From contig OY969790.1 in NCBI GenBank assembly GCA_963703125.1, forward strand, positions 3,472,001 to 3,536,000: a DNA stretch of 64,000 nucleotides. Reading direction: 5' to 3'. The notes under the pieces were generated by a model. The model was given only the letters and a program-made list of their open reading frames with translations. It searched no databases and had not been told where the DNA came from. Position 1 is the first letter of the stretch. Every line of letters starts with the position of its first letter. This DNA comes from MFD04716-140 sp963703125. GTDB lineage: Bacteria; Bacteroidota; Bacteroidia; Flavobacteriales; Flavobacteriaceae. This document shows, one piece after another, positions 1-9,204 of the stretch. Both the position numbers and the translations under genes were made by a program.

Positions 1-1163
1 TCAAGATCTACAAAAAGTGATGCCCAACTCCAATCGGTATTTGATATACCCGAGAACTGGCCGATTTCGGAAAAGTAGAGCCCGTTGTTGTTCAAATGCA
101 TCATATTGCGCATTATCTGGTGATAAAATCCTTTTTCTTCAAGAAGGCTGTTCTTATCATAATTATCAGGACCGGAGACCATTTTTAGTCGATGGTTTCC
201 TTCGGGAAGCATATCTAAGGTCATTATTTCCGGAAATCCGTCATTATTGATATCGGCAATGTCCGAACCCATTGAAAAATGGGAAGTGTGACCTATAAAT
301 TTTTCAAGACTTTCAGTGAAAGTTCCATCTTGATTATTGATATATAGGTAATCCTGTTCATGAAAGTCATTTGAAATATAGATATCTGGCCAAGTGTCAT
401 TATTGATATCTGACACGGCAATTCCGAGCCCGAAGCCCAAAACATTGGAGACTAAACCTACTTCATCACTAACATTTACAAACTTTCCATTTTCGTTTTT
501 ATATAAACGATCGGCAAAATTTGGATCTCTTTTTTCCTTTAATTTACCGTTGGTGGCTTGCCTAAAACCCGAATACAGTTGTGTTGAATGGTTGACCACG
601 TACAGATCAAGATCACCATCTTTATCATAGTCAAAGAAAGCGGCTTGCGACGAATAACCAAAATCGTCCAAACCATATTCCACCGCCTTTTCGGTGAAAG
701 TCAAATCCCCATTATTAATAAACAGTACATTTTTTCTTTTGAAATCATCCTTAGCTGCCGACCTACATACATATATATCTAAAAACCCATCCCCATTGAC
801 ATCGGCCATGGTGGTTCCCGTATTCCATAAGCCTTCGGCGAATACACCCGCCTTTTTAGCAATTTCTTCGAATTTAAAATCTCCTTTATTCAAATAAAGG
901 CGACTGCCAACCATATTGCCTGTAAAATAAAGGTCTTCAAGACCATCATTATTGATATCCCCGACCGAAACGCCTCCACCGTTATAAATTTGGCCGTAGG
1001 TCAAAATATTGAACTCTTCGGTTTCCTTCAAAATGTTTTTAAATTTTATTCCTGTTTGATTACTTGGTAACAATGAAAACATTTTAGAATCATCAACCTT
1101 CGAACAAGCAAAAACAAATAGGGAACAGATAGTTAAATAAAACCATTTAATACTATTTCTCAT
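1..1163 (-). CDS. VCBS/FG-GAP repeat outer-membrane lipoprotein, C-terminus cut by window start
   Basis: The reading frame starts at ATG 1161-1163 and runs open off the left edge, giving about 387 residues. The N-terminus is a lipoprotein signal peptide with the lipobox VFAC and Cys20. The body holds repeated calcium-loop motifs of the FG-GAP/VCBS type (DINNDGLEDLYFTGN, DVNGDGFLDIYVC, DYDKDGDLDLYVVN, DINNDTWPDIYISN, DINNDGFPEIM), as in beta-propeller proteins of the CRTAC1/ASPIC-UnbV group. Full-length relatives in Bacteroidota are about 1,100 residues, so perhaps two thirds is missing here. Such proteins commonly sit beside SusC/SusD pairs; this one lies downstream of SusD, across a hairpin terminator. 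A surface binding role is inferred; the substrate is unknown. Confidence 0.85.
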   Translation of the reverse strand, partial: MRNSIKWFYLTICSLFVFACSKVDDSKMFSLLPSNQTGIKFKNILKETEEFNILTYGQIYNGGGVSVGDINNDGLEDLYFTGNMVGSRLYLNKGDFKFEEIAKKAGVFAEGLWNTGTTMADVNGDGFLDIYVCRSAAKDDFKRKNVLFINNGDLTFTEKAVEYGLDDFGYSSQAAFFDYDKDGDLDLYVVNHSTQLYSGFRQATNGKLKEKRDPNFADRLYKNENGKFVNVSDEVGLVSNVLGFGLGIAVSDINNDTWPDIYISNDFHEQDYLYINNQDGTFTESLEKFIGHTSHFSMGSDIADINNDGFPEIMTLDMLPEGNHRLKMVSGPDNYDKNSLLEEKGFYHQIMRNMMHLNNNGLYFSEIGQFSGISNTDWSWASLFVDL

Positions 1164-1311
1164 AACACTGGATGTAATTAAATAAATTCTTAAACGGCAC
1201 CAAAACGGCCAATTTTAATGCCTCATATTTGGAAATTGAGTTTTTACCAAGTTAATAAAATAGATTGGTCGACACCCTTGTAACAAATCAATTTTGATGT
1301 TTCCCAAGAAT

Positions 1312-1345
1312 AAAAAAACCTGTGGAAAATGCCCACAGGTTTTTA
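1312..1345 (-). terminator. Rho-independent terminator after susD
   Basis: A 7-bp GC-rich stem (CCTGTGG/CCACAGG) with a 7-nt loop is flanked by A7 on one side and T5 on the other. Read on the minus strand it ends in a T-run 32 nt past the SusD stop codon. It separates the SusCD transcript from the downstream VCBS lipoprotein gene, although read-through remains possible. Confidence 0.8.
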
Positions 1346-1376
1346 CATTTAACTCAATAATAAAACACTGTTCCTT

Positions 1377-2954
1377 TTAGAAGTTTGGCCCACCGGTATC
1401 CCACCAAAGTCGTGTCCTAATCTCATCTGGACCACCCAGTTTTGAAGTTGCATCCGCAACACCTGCTGGGTTGTTTTCCCGTTCACTGGTTATAAAGGGC
1501 ATCCTTCTCAAAAAGTCGTCGGCTGCAATTACGCCCCAATCAGAATTACTGTCGTTCTGATAATTATAAGGTAGTTTTGGATAGCCTGTACGTCTATGAT
1601 CTACCCAAGGTTCCATTGAGTCGGTATACGCTGCAATCCACTTTTGTGTAATGATCTTTTCCAATTTGACCTCATTATCCGCGGCTTCGTCCCAGGCTAC
1701 GGTTGTGGTAATTCTAGTTACAAAATCATTTACAGCGCCAGCCGCTTTTGGATCGTCATAATTCAACGGAAGACTTGCGTTGTCCGCCAAATAATCATCT
1801 ACACCACCTGCACCCCAAAGTTCAAAGGAAGTGCGTACTCCCATTTCATAATGTTGTCCGGCATCACCGGCTCCTGCCCAACCGCGTAAAGCTGCCTCGG
1901 CCAATAAGAAATGTACTTCATCTGCGCTCAAGAGCTTACGTTTGGTAACCACTGCTGGATCGTTAAAACTAGCATCAATCGTAGAATATGGCAAACGATC
2001 ATCTTTTGCTACCAATGTGGCGCCGTTTCTAATTCCTTTGTAAGGAAAATCTGGGTGATCTGCTACCAATGACATATCGGTTACGGGATCAAAATAGGCA
2101 GCAACCCTTGGATCTTTGTAACCACCAAGGATAGACTCCATTGAGGCGCTCATTCTAGTGTCTCCCCATTCAAAGCAAATAACCGCAGGGTGGTATTTCT
2201 GACCATATCCTGAGATGTTAAAATTATCACCATTCGTAAGTATTAATCCCGCTGAATCACTTATTGCCTTCTCTCCTTCGGCTTTAGCCAAGGCCGGGGC
2301 AACTTTAGAAATTCGAACGGCCAATCGAAGCCTAAGAGAGTTGGCGAATCTGGCCCATTTAGATACATCACCTCCATAACTTGCATCAAATGCCTTCATA
2401 CCTGTATAATCAGTATTGGCTTTCAAAACGGAAATTATTTGGTCCAGGTCAGCAAAGAACGCTGCATACAATTTATCTTCTTTATCATACTCACCTGTTT
2501 TGCCCAAACCATACTCCGTATAGATTAGCGGTCCATGATAAACGGTTAGACGCTGCATTGCGATGATTTTAATCAACTTTGCCCATGCAACAAATACATC
2601 GTTGCCCTCTTCTTCTGCAATGGCAATAACTTGATTTGCAGGAGCCATAACACTGTTATACTCCCTATTCCAATATCCGTTCCAACGAATGTAATAGGTT
2701 GTATTGTTCACTCCGCCAACAAAAGGTGTGGGGGTTGCCAAATGTCGCGCGAAGGAGTCGTTCGTTAAGTTGTGGTCAATTTGAATCCCATATATGTTTT
2801 GCAACATCGTAGGAAAGAAAGCCCCAACATTATTAAAATCCTGTTTTAAGGACTCTCCCGAAATTTCGTTCGGATTGGTGTTGGTTTCCTCAAATTCTTT
2901 GGTACAAGCTCCGAGAACCATTACCGCAAGTATTGCTGTTATAAACTTTTTCAT
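1377..2954 (-). CDS. SusD/RagB-family nutrient-binding outer membrane lipoprotein
   Basis: 525 residues. The N-terminus MKKFITAILAVMVLGAC is a lipoprotein signal with Cys17 as the lipidation site. The protein looks like the SusD-like_2 group: an alpha-helical TPR-like scaffold, a conserved KLIKIIAMQRLTVYHGPL stretch in the first third, and KWARFANSLRLRLAVRIS in the middle. It would sit on the cell surface as the lid of the SusC channel and bind oligomeric substrate. It starts 10 nt after the end of the SusC frame, so the two are co-transcribed. No glycoside hydrolase is adjacent to indicate the ligand. Confidence 0.92.
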   Translation of the reverse strand: MKKFITAILAVMVLGACTKEFEETNTNPNEISGESLKQDFNNVGAFFPTMLQNIYGIQIDHNLTNDSFARHLATPTPFVGGVNNTTYYIRWNGYWNREYNSVMAPANQVIAIAEEEGNDVFVAWAKLIKIIAMQRLTVYHGPLIYTEYGLGKTGEYDKEDKLYAAFFADLDQIISVLKANTDYTGMKAFDASYGGDVSKWARFANSLRLRLAVRISKVAPALAKAEGEKAISDSAGLILTNGDNFNISGYGQKYHPAVICFEWGDTRMSASMESILGGYKDPRVAAYFDPVTDMSLVADHPDFPYKGIRNGATLVAKDDRLPYSTIDASFNDPAVVTKRKLLSADEVHFLLAEAALRGWAGAGDAGQHYEMGVRTSFELWGAGGVDDYLADNASLPLNYDDPKAAGAVNDFVTRITTTVAWDEAADNEVKLEKIITQKWIAAYTDSMEPWVDHRRTGYPKLPYNYQNDSNSDWGVIAADDFLRRMPFITSERENNPAGVADATSKLGGPDEIRTRLWWDTGGPNF

Positions 2955-2964
2955 GTCTATTTTT

Positions 2965-5900
2965 TTAAAATGTTACTTGTAAATTAATACCGTAATTCCG
3001 AGTGGAAGGAAGGTTGAAGTTATCCAACCCTACTGCATCACGGTTAGTGCTCATTGCCAACTCAGGATCAAATGGTGCTTCTTTCTTTAAAAAGAACAGG
3101 TTATTTCCAATAAGGGAAACCGTTGCCGATTTTATGAAAGGCAAATTCATTTTTGCCGTATCAAAATTATATCCCAAGGATAATTGGGCCACCCTAATGT
3201 TTGTTCTGTCATATACATACATTTCACCAACACCATTACGGTCCCCTATGAATCGGAACCAGGTTTCTGGATCTACGCTGGTAACAGCGGCACCGGACGA
3301 CTCTACCACACCATTTACTGGAACGCTGCCCACATCCCGTGCATCTGCCGTTCTTTGGGAAACTCCCGCACCATCCAACATTGATTCCGTTTGGCTGAAT
3401 ACCTTGCCACCGATTACTGCATTGACCAGCATGCCGGCGTTAAAGCGACCAAAAGTAATTGAATTGTTCCAACCCAATGTGAAATCGGGATCCAGATTAC
3501 CAATTAACTCGCTTTCAGTTGTTCTCAAGGGCTTTCCTGTGTCGTCAAAAAGGATTCTTCCTTGCTCATCCCTACGGAACTTAAGCACGTATAGATCGTT
3601 ATATCTGCCACCTTCTTTTAAACGGGAACTATAGCCCTCGGAAGATCCAAGATTTATTATCCGCTCATCGTCTGGTTCCTATGTCCACGATTTCGCTTCT
3701 GTTTCGGGTAAAGTTCACTGTGGTATTCCATTCCAAGTTCTCATTTCGGACCGGAGTTCCCGTCAATGAAATTTCCACCCCTTTGTTTACAATTTCACCA
3801 GCATTGATGAATTTTTGTGTATATCTACCTTCAGATTCCGGGTCGGAAGCTTGCAACGGCACAGTAACAAATTGATCTTGACTGTTTATATTGTACCATG
3901 TAAAGTCAATTCCAAGTCGATTTCCAAAGAAACGCCAATCAGCTCCGACCTCAGTACTGGTTATAATTTCAGGCTTGGCATCGAAAAAGGGTTTCGTAGT
4001 ATTCCTAACAACACCCCCACTATTATTGATTGTGTTTTGTGGATTGATTCTGTTAAAAGGTACCTCGTTGGCAACCCTTGTATTTGAAAATCTGAACTTA
4101 CCAAAACTAATAGCTTCAGGTAAATCAAACATTTGAGTTACAATGGCCGTTACCCCTATGGATGGATAGAAATAAGAATCATTACCTGTAAGTGCCAAAG
4201 TAGAGGCCCAGTCATTTCTTCCGCCCAAATCTAAAAAGACCATTTCTTTATATCCGATTGTGGCATTGGCAAAAAGCCCCTGCTTTTCAATTTCACCATT
4301 TGTGATAACAACACCATCCGGAGTGGATAATACTTGGACGTTTGTCTGAAGGTTTTGGAAATTAAATTCATTAGGGAAGAAAAGACCGTTTGCACTACTG
4401 GCTTGAACCATCACACCCTTACCATAGTCGGTTTTGGTATAACTGGCACCTACCAACGCATTAAGGCTGAAATCTTTTGCTATTTCAGAATTGTAATTCA
4501 AAATAGCATCGGTGTAAACTAATTTATCCTCATATTTATGATAGTCCCATGAACCATTTGGGTGTACGTTGGTCGAGTTTGAGGTGGCACCATGCTGTTG
4601 CTCCCTTTCAACAGTTCCATAATCATAGTTGCCCCTTACTTGTAGGTTCAACTTATCCAAAATCTGGTAGTTTAGCGATAGGCTTGCAATGACCCTTTGG
4701 TTGTCCTGTGTCCTTGGCTCCCTATTTATGATCCAATAGGGGTTTGATTGATGGTGGTCGTTAACGAACCAATTTTGGGCCATTAAGTTGCGTGTATCGT
4801 CAAAGATCTGATAATTGACTTTGTAGTCATTGAAATCCTTCTCCCTTGGGAAAAAGTAAAGTCCGGTCAGAGGGTTCAAATAGTATCCTGAAGGCAATCT
4901 GTTCTCTGATTTTTCAACTGACAGGATTACACCAGAGCTTACCGTTAACTTATCATTCAATAATTTAGTGGACTGTTTCAGAGAAATATTATTTCTAGAA
5001 TAGGTATTCTTTGGAGTAATACCAGTTGCTGAGGTATTCGAATAGGAGAAATAAGCGGTAGTTTTATCATTTCCGCCACTAATCGATAATGAATTGATAA
5101 CATTGTTTCCTGTTTGGAAAAAATCCTCTACGTAATTATCCGCGTAATTTCCCGGGGTTTTGGACCAACTTTCTTTGGCACCACCTTCTGCACCATACTT
5201 GAACTGAAGATCTGGCAATTCAATAATGTCCTCAAAAGTAATACCGGTATTGAAGGATACGGTAGTCTTGCCAGCTTGTCCTTGCTTCGTAGTTATAAGA
5301 ACTACCCCATTGGCTCCCGCACTACCATAAAGCATCGCCGCATTGGCACCACGAAGGACACTGATACTCGCAATATCATCTGGGTTTAAGGCCGATATAC
5401 CGTCACCGGTATCTGTACCACCCCACATGCCCGGTTGTCCTCCCCTGTTATTGGCAAGAGGAATACCGTCTATAACGAATAAAGGCGTACTGTCCCCACT
5501 CAAAGATTTATTCCCCCTAAGGACTATTTTTGTAGAACCACCAGCACCTGAACTACTCTTTTTAATTTCAACACCTGCGGTTTTACCATTTATACTGTTT
5601 AAAAAGTTAATGTCCCGAGTTTTGGTAATTTCCTCAGAATCCACAGTCTGTTGAGCATAGGTCAGTGTTTTTTCTTGACGCTTGATACCCAATGCGGTCA
5701 CAACAACTTCATCAAGTTGACTGGCATCCTCCTCCAGGGAAACATTGATCATATTTGAAGATCCAACGGTAACACTTTGTGATTTGGTCCCTAGGTAAGA
5801 AAAGATCAAAACATCGCCATTGGCGGCCTCGATGGAGTAGTTCCCATCAAAATCCGTTTGTGCGCCGTTGGTCGTTCCTTGGACCAAAACATTTACACCA

Positions 5901-6016
5901 GGCAGCGGAGTGCCATCAGCTGACGCCGTCACTGTACCGGTTACAGTTTTGTTCTGTGCCAGCAACGGGTATGTCCCGAGAACCAGCACTAAAATTAATA
6001 GTAGTTTTTTTGTCAT
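2965..6016 (-). pseudogene. SusC/RagA-family TonB-linked outer membrane receptor, interrupted by a +1 frameshift
   Basis: The N-terminal frame (3665-6016, 783 residues) has a signal peptide ending at Ala-Gln, a CarboxypepD_reg-like domain (about residues 22-108) and a TonB plug with the family motif VVVTALGIKR and the segment TPLFVIDGIPLANN. It stops at TGA near 3665. The remaining barrel strands, ending in the usual aromatic LQVTF terminus, continue in another frame from upstream of 3588 to 2965. Removing one G at the GG of 3678-3679 joins them as VDIEPDDERIINLGSSEGYS. The whole span is 3,052 nt, one more than a multiple of three, and corresponds to about 1,017 residues, normal for the family. 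Otherwise the gene looks intact: either recently inactivated or a sequence error. Confidence 0.88.
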
Positions 6017-6099
6017 AATGTTAGTTTTTGATTATGAGATTAGGTTAACATAAAGTTAATAATGTGTGAATTTAAACTAAAAATTTTACAATTAACCAA

Positions 6100-6121
6100 A
6101 AAATGTGTTCGAACACATTTT
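6100..6121. promoter_or_regulatory. Perfect 22-bp palindrome, probable LacI-type operator for susC
   Basis: A perfect inverted repeat with core TGTGTTCGAACACA, flanked by AAA and TTT, lies 84 bp upstream of the susC start. It has the central CG step and even symmetry typical of LacI/GalR operators. The neighbouring upstream gene (6197-7228) encodes a LacI-family protein, the obvious binder. I did not find a second copy in front of the LacI gene or the PIG-L gene. Confidence 0.7.
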
Positions 6122-6196
6122 CTTTTTTGATTTTGTACGGAAATCATATATAAGATAGGCAAAAAATCTGTAAAACTGTTAATAAACTGCGGTTTA

Positions 6197-7228
6197 TCAA
6201 TCAATATAATACTTGAAATTCTCCGAGGTGATTATGTCGATTGGAAGCAATTCCTGATTCGGGATTTTTTTTCCAAATAGAAAATGTTCCGCCAAGTAAC
6301 TAACGCCTAAATAAGCCTGTCTCTTTGGCTTTTGGTGAATTAGAAAATGGATTCTTCCATTTTTTAAATACTCCAAATTTTCTTCAAGTAGGTCGTACCC
6401 CACAATAATGATTTTTCGATCTTGAATCATTTCGATGATTCGGTACGATTTTGAGTTTGTTACGAACAGGGCAGCCGTATTCGGGTAATTTTTAAAAAAA
6501 TCAATTAACTGACATTCGAAATGGGCATCGATTTGAGCATCAAAAAAATGTGTTGAAATATCATATTTTAAGCCATTTTCCAAGAAATAGTCTTTAAAAC
6601 CATTCTCTTTGAGCTGCATATGGGGTTCAAGATTAATATGAACAATGCCTATTTCGCTGCCTTTACCAACAATTTTGGCTAATAGACTTGCCGCAACCCT
6701 ACCACTTTGATACAGGTCTTGACCAATGAATATTTTGCCGTTCAATTTATCAATATAGTTGTTGAATAAGGCAACTACTATTTTTTTTTCCTGACATTTT
6801 TCAAATACGGTACGCGCATCAGATTGAAAAAGAGGAGCCATCAATATGGCATCCGGGTTGGAGCCAATAGCTTCCCCTGATTTATCGATAAATGATTTTT
6901 CGATATTGAGGGAGTAAAAATATACTTCTACAATAACCCCAAAAGCACTGAATTCTTGAGCGGCCTCTTCGATTCCTTTATAGGCTGGAATCCAATATGG
7001 ATCTTCAAGGTTATTTGGCATTAGGACACCAATCCTATATAGCTTATTGTTTTTTAAGTTTCTTGCAATTGGGTTCGGCTGAAAATCTATCTCTTTGAGG
7101 ACTTTCTCTACTTTTTCCTGTGCCTTCCTGGACACTTTTCCCCTCCGATGCAATACTCTGTCGACAGTACCTTTAGAAACGCCGGATAGTTTGGCAATAT
7201 CTTTAATGGTAAATTTTTTATTATTCAT
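6197..7228 (-). CDS. LacI-family transcriptional regulator
   Basis: 343 residues from ATG 7226-7228. An in-frame GTG at 7249 would add seven residues, but the ATG directly precedes the conserved NKKFTIKDIAKLSGVSKG stretch and is preferred. The HTH (IKDIAKLSGVSKGTVDRVLH) and hinge helix (NPIARNLK) are followed by a sugar-type periplasmic-binding effector domain from about residue 60 to the end. The gene lies between the SusCD pair and the symporter/PIG-L operon, all on the minus strand. With the palindrome at 6100-6121, it most likely represses susCD until an imported sugar binds. The effector is unknown. Confidence 0.93.
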   Translation of the reverse strand: MNNKKFTIKDIAKLSGVSKGTVDRVLHRRGKVSRKAQEKVEKVLKEIDFQPNPIARNLKNNKLYRIGVLMPNNLEDPYWIPAYKGIEEAAQEFSAFGVIVEVYFYSLNIEKSFIDKSGEAIGSNPDAILMAPLFQSDARTVFEKCQEKKIVVALFNNYIDKLNGKIFIGQDLYQSGRVAASLLAKIVGKGSEIGIVHINLEPHMQLKENGFKDYFLENGLKYDISTHFFDAQIDAHFECQLIDFFKNYPNTAALFVTNSKSYRIIEMIQDRKIIIVGYDLLEENLEYLKNGRIHFLIHQKPKRQAYLGVSYLAEHFLFGKKIPNQELLPIDIITSENFKYYID

Positions 7229-7361
7229 AGGTAAAATAGCATAGGGCACAGGAATTTGAATCTATGTCTTAGATAACAGATCGGAATAAATATAGGAATA
7301 TATTTCAATTCCTTCAGAAATCATTTTATGGGAGCTAGGGAGTCATAGTGTGTAAGGCCCG

Positions 7362-9095
7362 CTAGGTGCTTATAGGTGGGTTCTTAAGTAATCTATCAAA
7401 TCCTTCGATGATAATAGCCACACATATAACAAGCCCAGAGCCAATAAAATTAAGCCATAGATATCCTAACTTCTCTTCGCCCGATGGGTAAATATGTATG
7501 TAATGATAGTAAATTACAAATACAATTAGCTGAGTCAATATGGCTGCAAAAAATACAGCATTTCCACGGACGAACTTAAAGAAAAAGGCTAGCAGGAAAA
7601 TACCCAATACATTGCCATAAAAAATGGACCCTATAATGTTGACCAATTGTATAAGGTTATCAAATAAGTTTGCGACACAGGCAATCAATATTGCGATTAT
7701 TCCCCAAATAAGCGTAAAGAATTTCGAGGCTTTCACATAATGCTTTTCTGTGAAAGTTTCTTTTTTATTGCGTTTATACAGGTCTAACGCAGTTATTGTT
7801 CCCAATGCATTCAATTCAGATGCTGTAGATGACATTGCTGCCGACAATATAACCGCCAAAAGCAATCCTATCAATCCCTTTGGAAGATTGTGCAAAATGA
7901 AATGAATGAACACATAATCCTTGTCGTTGGTTTCGGCACTATCATCAGCCTGGGTAATAAGGGACTTGGCAATTACCCTATTCGTACTGTCCTTTTTATT
8001 AATAAGGATAACCTCCATTTTTGCCACTTCGATTGCACTATATTCCTTTAATTCAAGGGCGGCTGAAAATTTGTCCTGCGCCATTTTTTTCTGGGTCTCC
8101 AATTCTTTTTGCCCTTCTTGAAGTAATTCATAGTCATTGGCAAAGGGAGAATTCAGTACTTTTTGGGTGGCAGATGGATTAAAGTTCAATGGGGACGGAT
8201 TGTATTGGTAAAACACAAAGACCATTACCCCGACCAATAGTATGAAAAATTGCATGGGTATTTTAAAAATACCATTGAAGATAAGCCCCAATTGGCTTTC
8301 CCTGACCGATTTCCCCGTCAAATATCGCTGCACTTGACTTTGATCGGTCCCAAAATAGGCAAGTGCCAAGAACAACCCACCCGTAACGCCGCTCCAGAAA
8401 GTATATCTGCTCTTTGCATTGAAATCAAAATCCAAAATATTCAATTTGTCACTGGCTCCGGCAATCTTTAATGCTTTTGAGAAGGTAATATCCGCAGGTA
8501 GATACCCCAAAATATAAAAGAATGCGATGAACATTCCGGTCATTATAATGAACATCTGCTGTTTTTGGGTAACACTTACTGCTTTAGTGCCTCCAGAAAC
8601 GGTGTAGATGATAACGAGCAATCCTATTATAATGTTCAGTGTACGCAAATCCCATCCCAAGACTGCCGATAGTATAATTGAAGGGGCGAATATGGTTATA
8701 CCTGCGGCTAACCCGCGCTGCAAAAGGAACAAAATAGCGGCAAGAGTCCTTGTTTTGAGATCAAACCTATTTTCTAAAAATTCGTAGGCCGTAAAAACTT
8801 TGAGCTTATGATAAATGGGAACAAATACCAGACATATAATAATCATGGCCAATGGAAGGCCAAAATAGAACTGCACAAAACCCATTCCATCATGAAATGC
8901 CTGCCCTGGAGTTGATAGAAAAGTAATAGCACTCGCCTGAGTTGCCATTACCGACAGACCAATGGTGCCCCATTTTGCCTGATTGCCTCCACGAACATAG
9001 TCATTTACATTTTGACTTCCCCTTGTTTTCCATACCCCATAAGCTACAATGAAGAGTAGGGTGCCAATAAGTATAAACCAATCCAATGCTCCCAT
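7362..9095 (-). CDS. Sodium:solute symporter (SSS family)
   Basis: 577 residues with about 13-14 hydrophobic segments. Family signatures include NDYVRGGNQAKWGTIGLSVMA near the N-terminus and FGTDQSQVQRYLTGKSV in the middle. A hydrophilic, Lys/Glu-rich loop of roughly 90 residues (about 305-395) is inserted between two membrane segments. The protein should drive sodium-coupled uptake of a small organic substrate across the inner membrane. It starts 1 nt after the stop codon of a 35-codon ORF, which itself overlaps the PIG-L deacetylase gene, so the three are translationally coupled. The substrate is presumably a deacetylated or released sugar. Confidence 0.93.
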   Translation of the reverse strand: MGALDWFILIGTLLFIVAYGVWKTRGSQNVNDYVRGGNQAKWGTIGLSVMATQASAITFLSTPGQAFHDGMGFVQFYFGLPLAMIIICLVFVPIYHKLKVFTAYEFLENRFDLKTRTLAAILFLLQRGLAAGITIFAPSIILSAVLGWDLRTLNIIIGLLVIIYTVSGGTKAVSVTQKQQMFIIMTGMFIAFFYILGYLPADITFSKALKIAGASDKLNILDFDFNAKSRYTFWSGVTGGLFLALAYFGTDQSQVQRYLTGKSVRESQLGLIFNGIFKIPMQFFILLVGVMVFVFYQYNPSPLNFNPSATQKVLNSPFANDYELLQEGQKELETQKKMAQDKFSAALELKEYSAIEVAKMEVILINKKDSTNRVIAKSLITQADDSAETNDKDYVFIHFILHNLPKGLIGLLLAVILSAAMSSTASELNALGTITALDLYKRNKKETFTEKHYVKASKFFTLIWGIIAILIACVANLFDNLIQLVNIIGSIFYGNVLGIFLLAFFFKFVRGNAVFFAAILTQLIVFVIYYHYIHIYPSGEEKLGYLWLNFIGSGLVICVAIIIEGFDRLLKNPPIST

Positions 9096-9096
9096 A

Positions 9097-9204
9097 TTAA
9101 GTATATGAGGTCATTAAATAGTAGAATATCAAAATGTAGACTATATTGAAAACCAAAACTATAGTATACTCCTTCTTCCAAGTTGTTCTTTCGGTAGTGC
9201 TCAT
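9097..9204 (-). CDS. 35-residue single-span membrane peptide, unrecognised
   Basis: Start ATG 9202-9204 overlaps the TGA of the PIG-L gene in an ATGA junction. The TAA stop (9097-9099) lies 1 nt before the symporter ATG. The product has a polar N-terminus rich in Thr with WKKEY at residues 9-13, then one hydrophobic helix (about 14-31, TIVLVFNIVYILIFYYLM) and a short polar tail. The exact overlap on one side and near-abutment on the other argue for a real translated gene. By position it could be an accessory subunit of the symporter, but I know no named family. Confidence 0.7.
   Translation of the reverse strand: MSTTERTTWKKEYTIVLVFNIVYILIFYYLMTSYT

Noticed and set aside
3002..3634. A 210-codon open frame on the plus strand
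   Set aside because: It lies antisense to the SusC C-terminal barrel, whose frame shows clear family motifs; the plus-strand translation has no recognisable domain.
3660..3690. Programmed ribosomal frameshift in SusC
   Set aside because: There is no slippery heptamer or following stem visible at the junction, and SusC genes are not known to use frameshifting.
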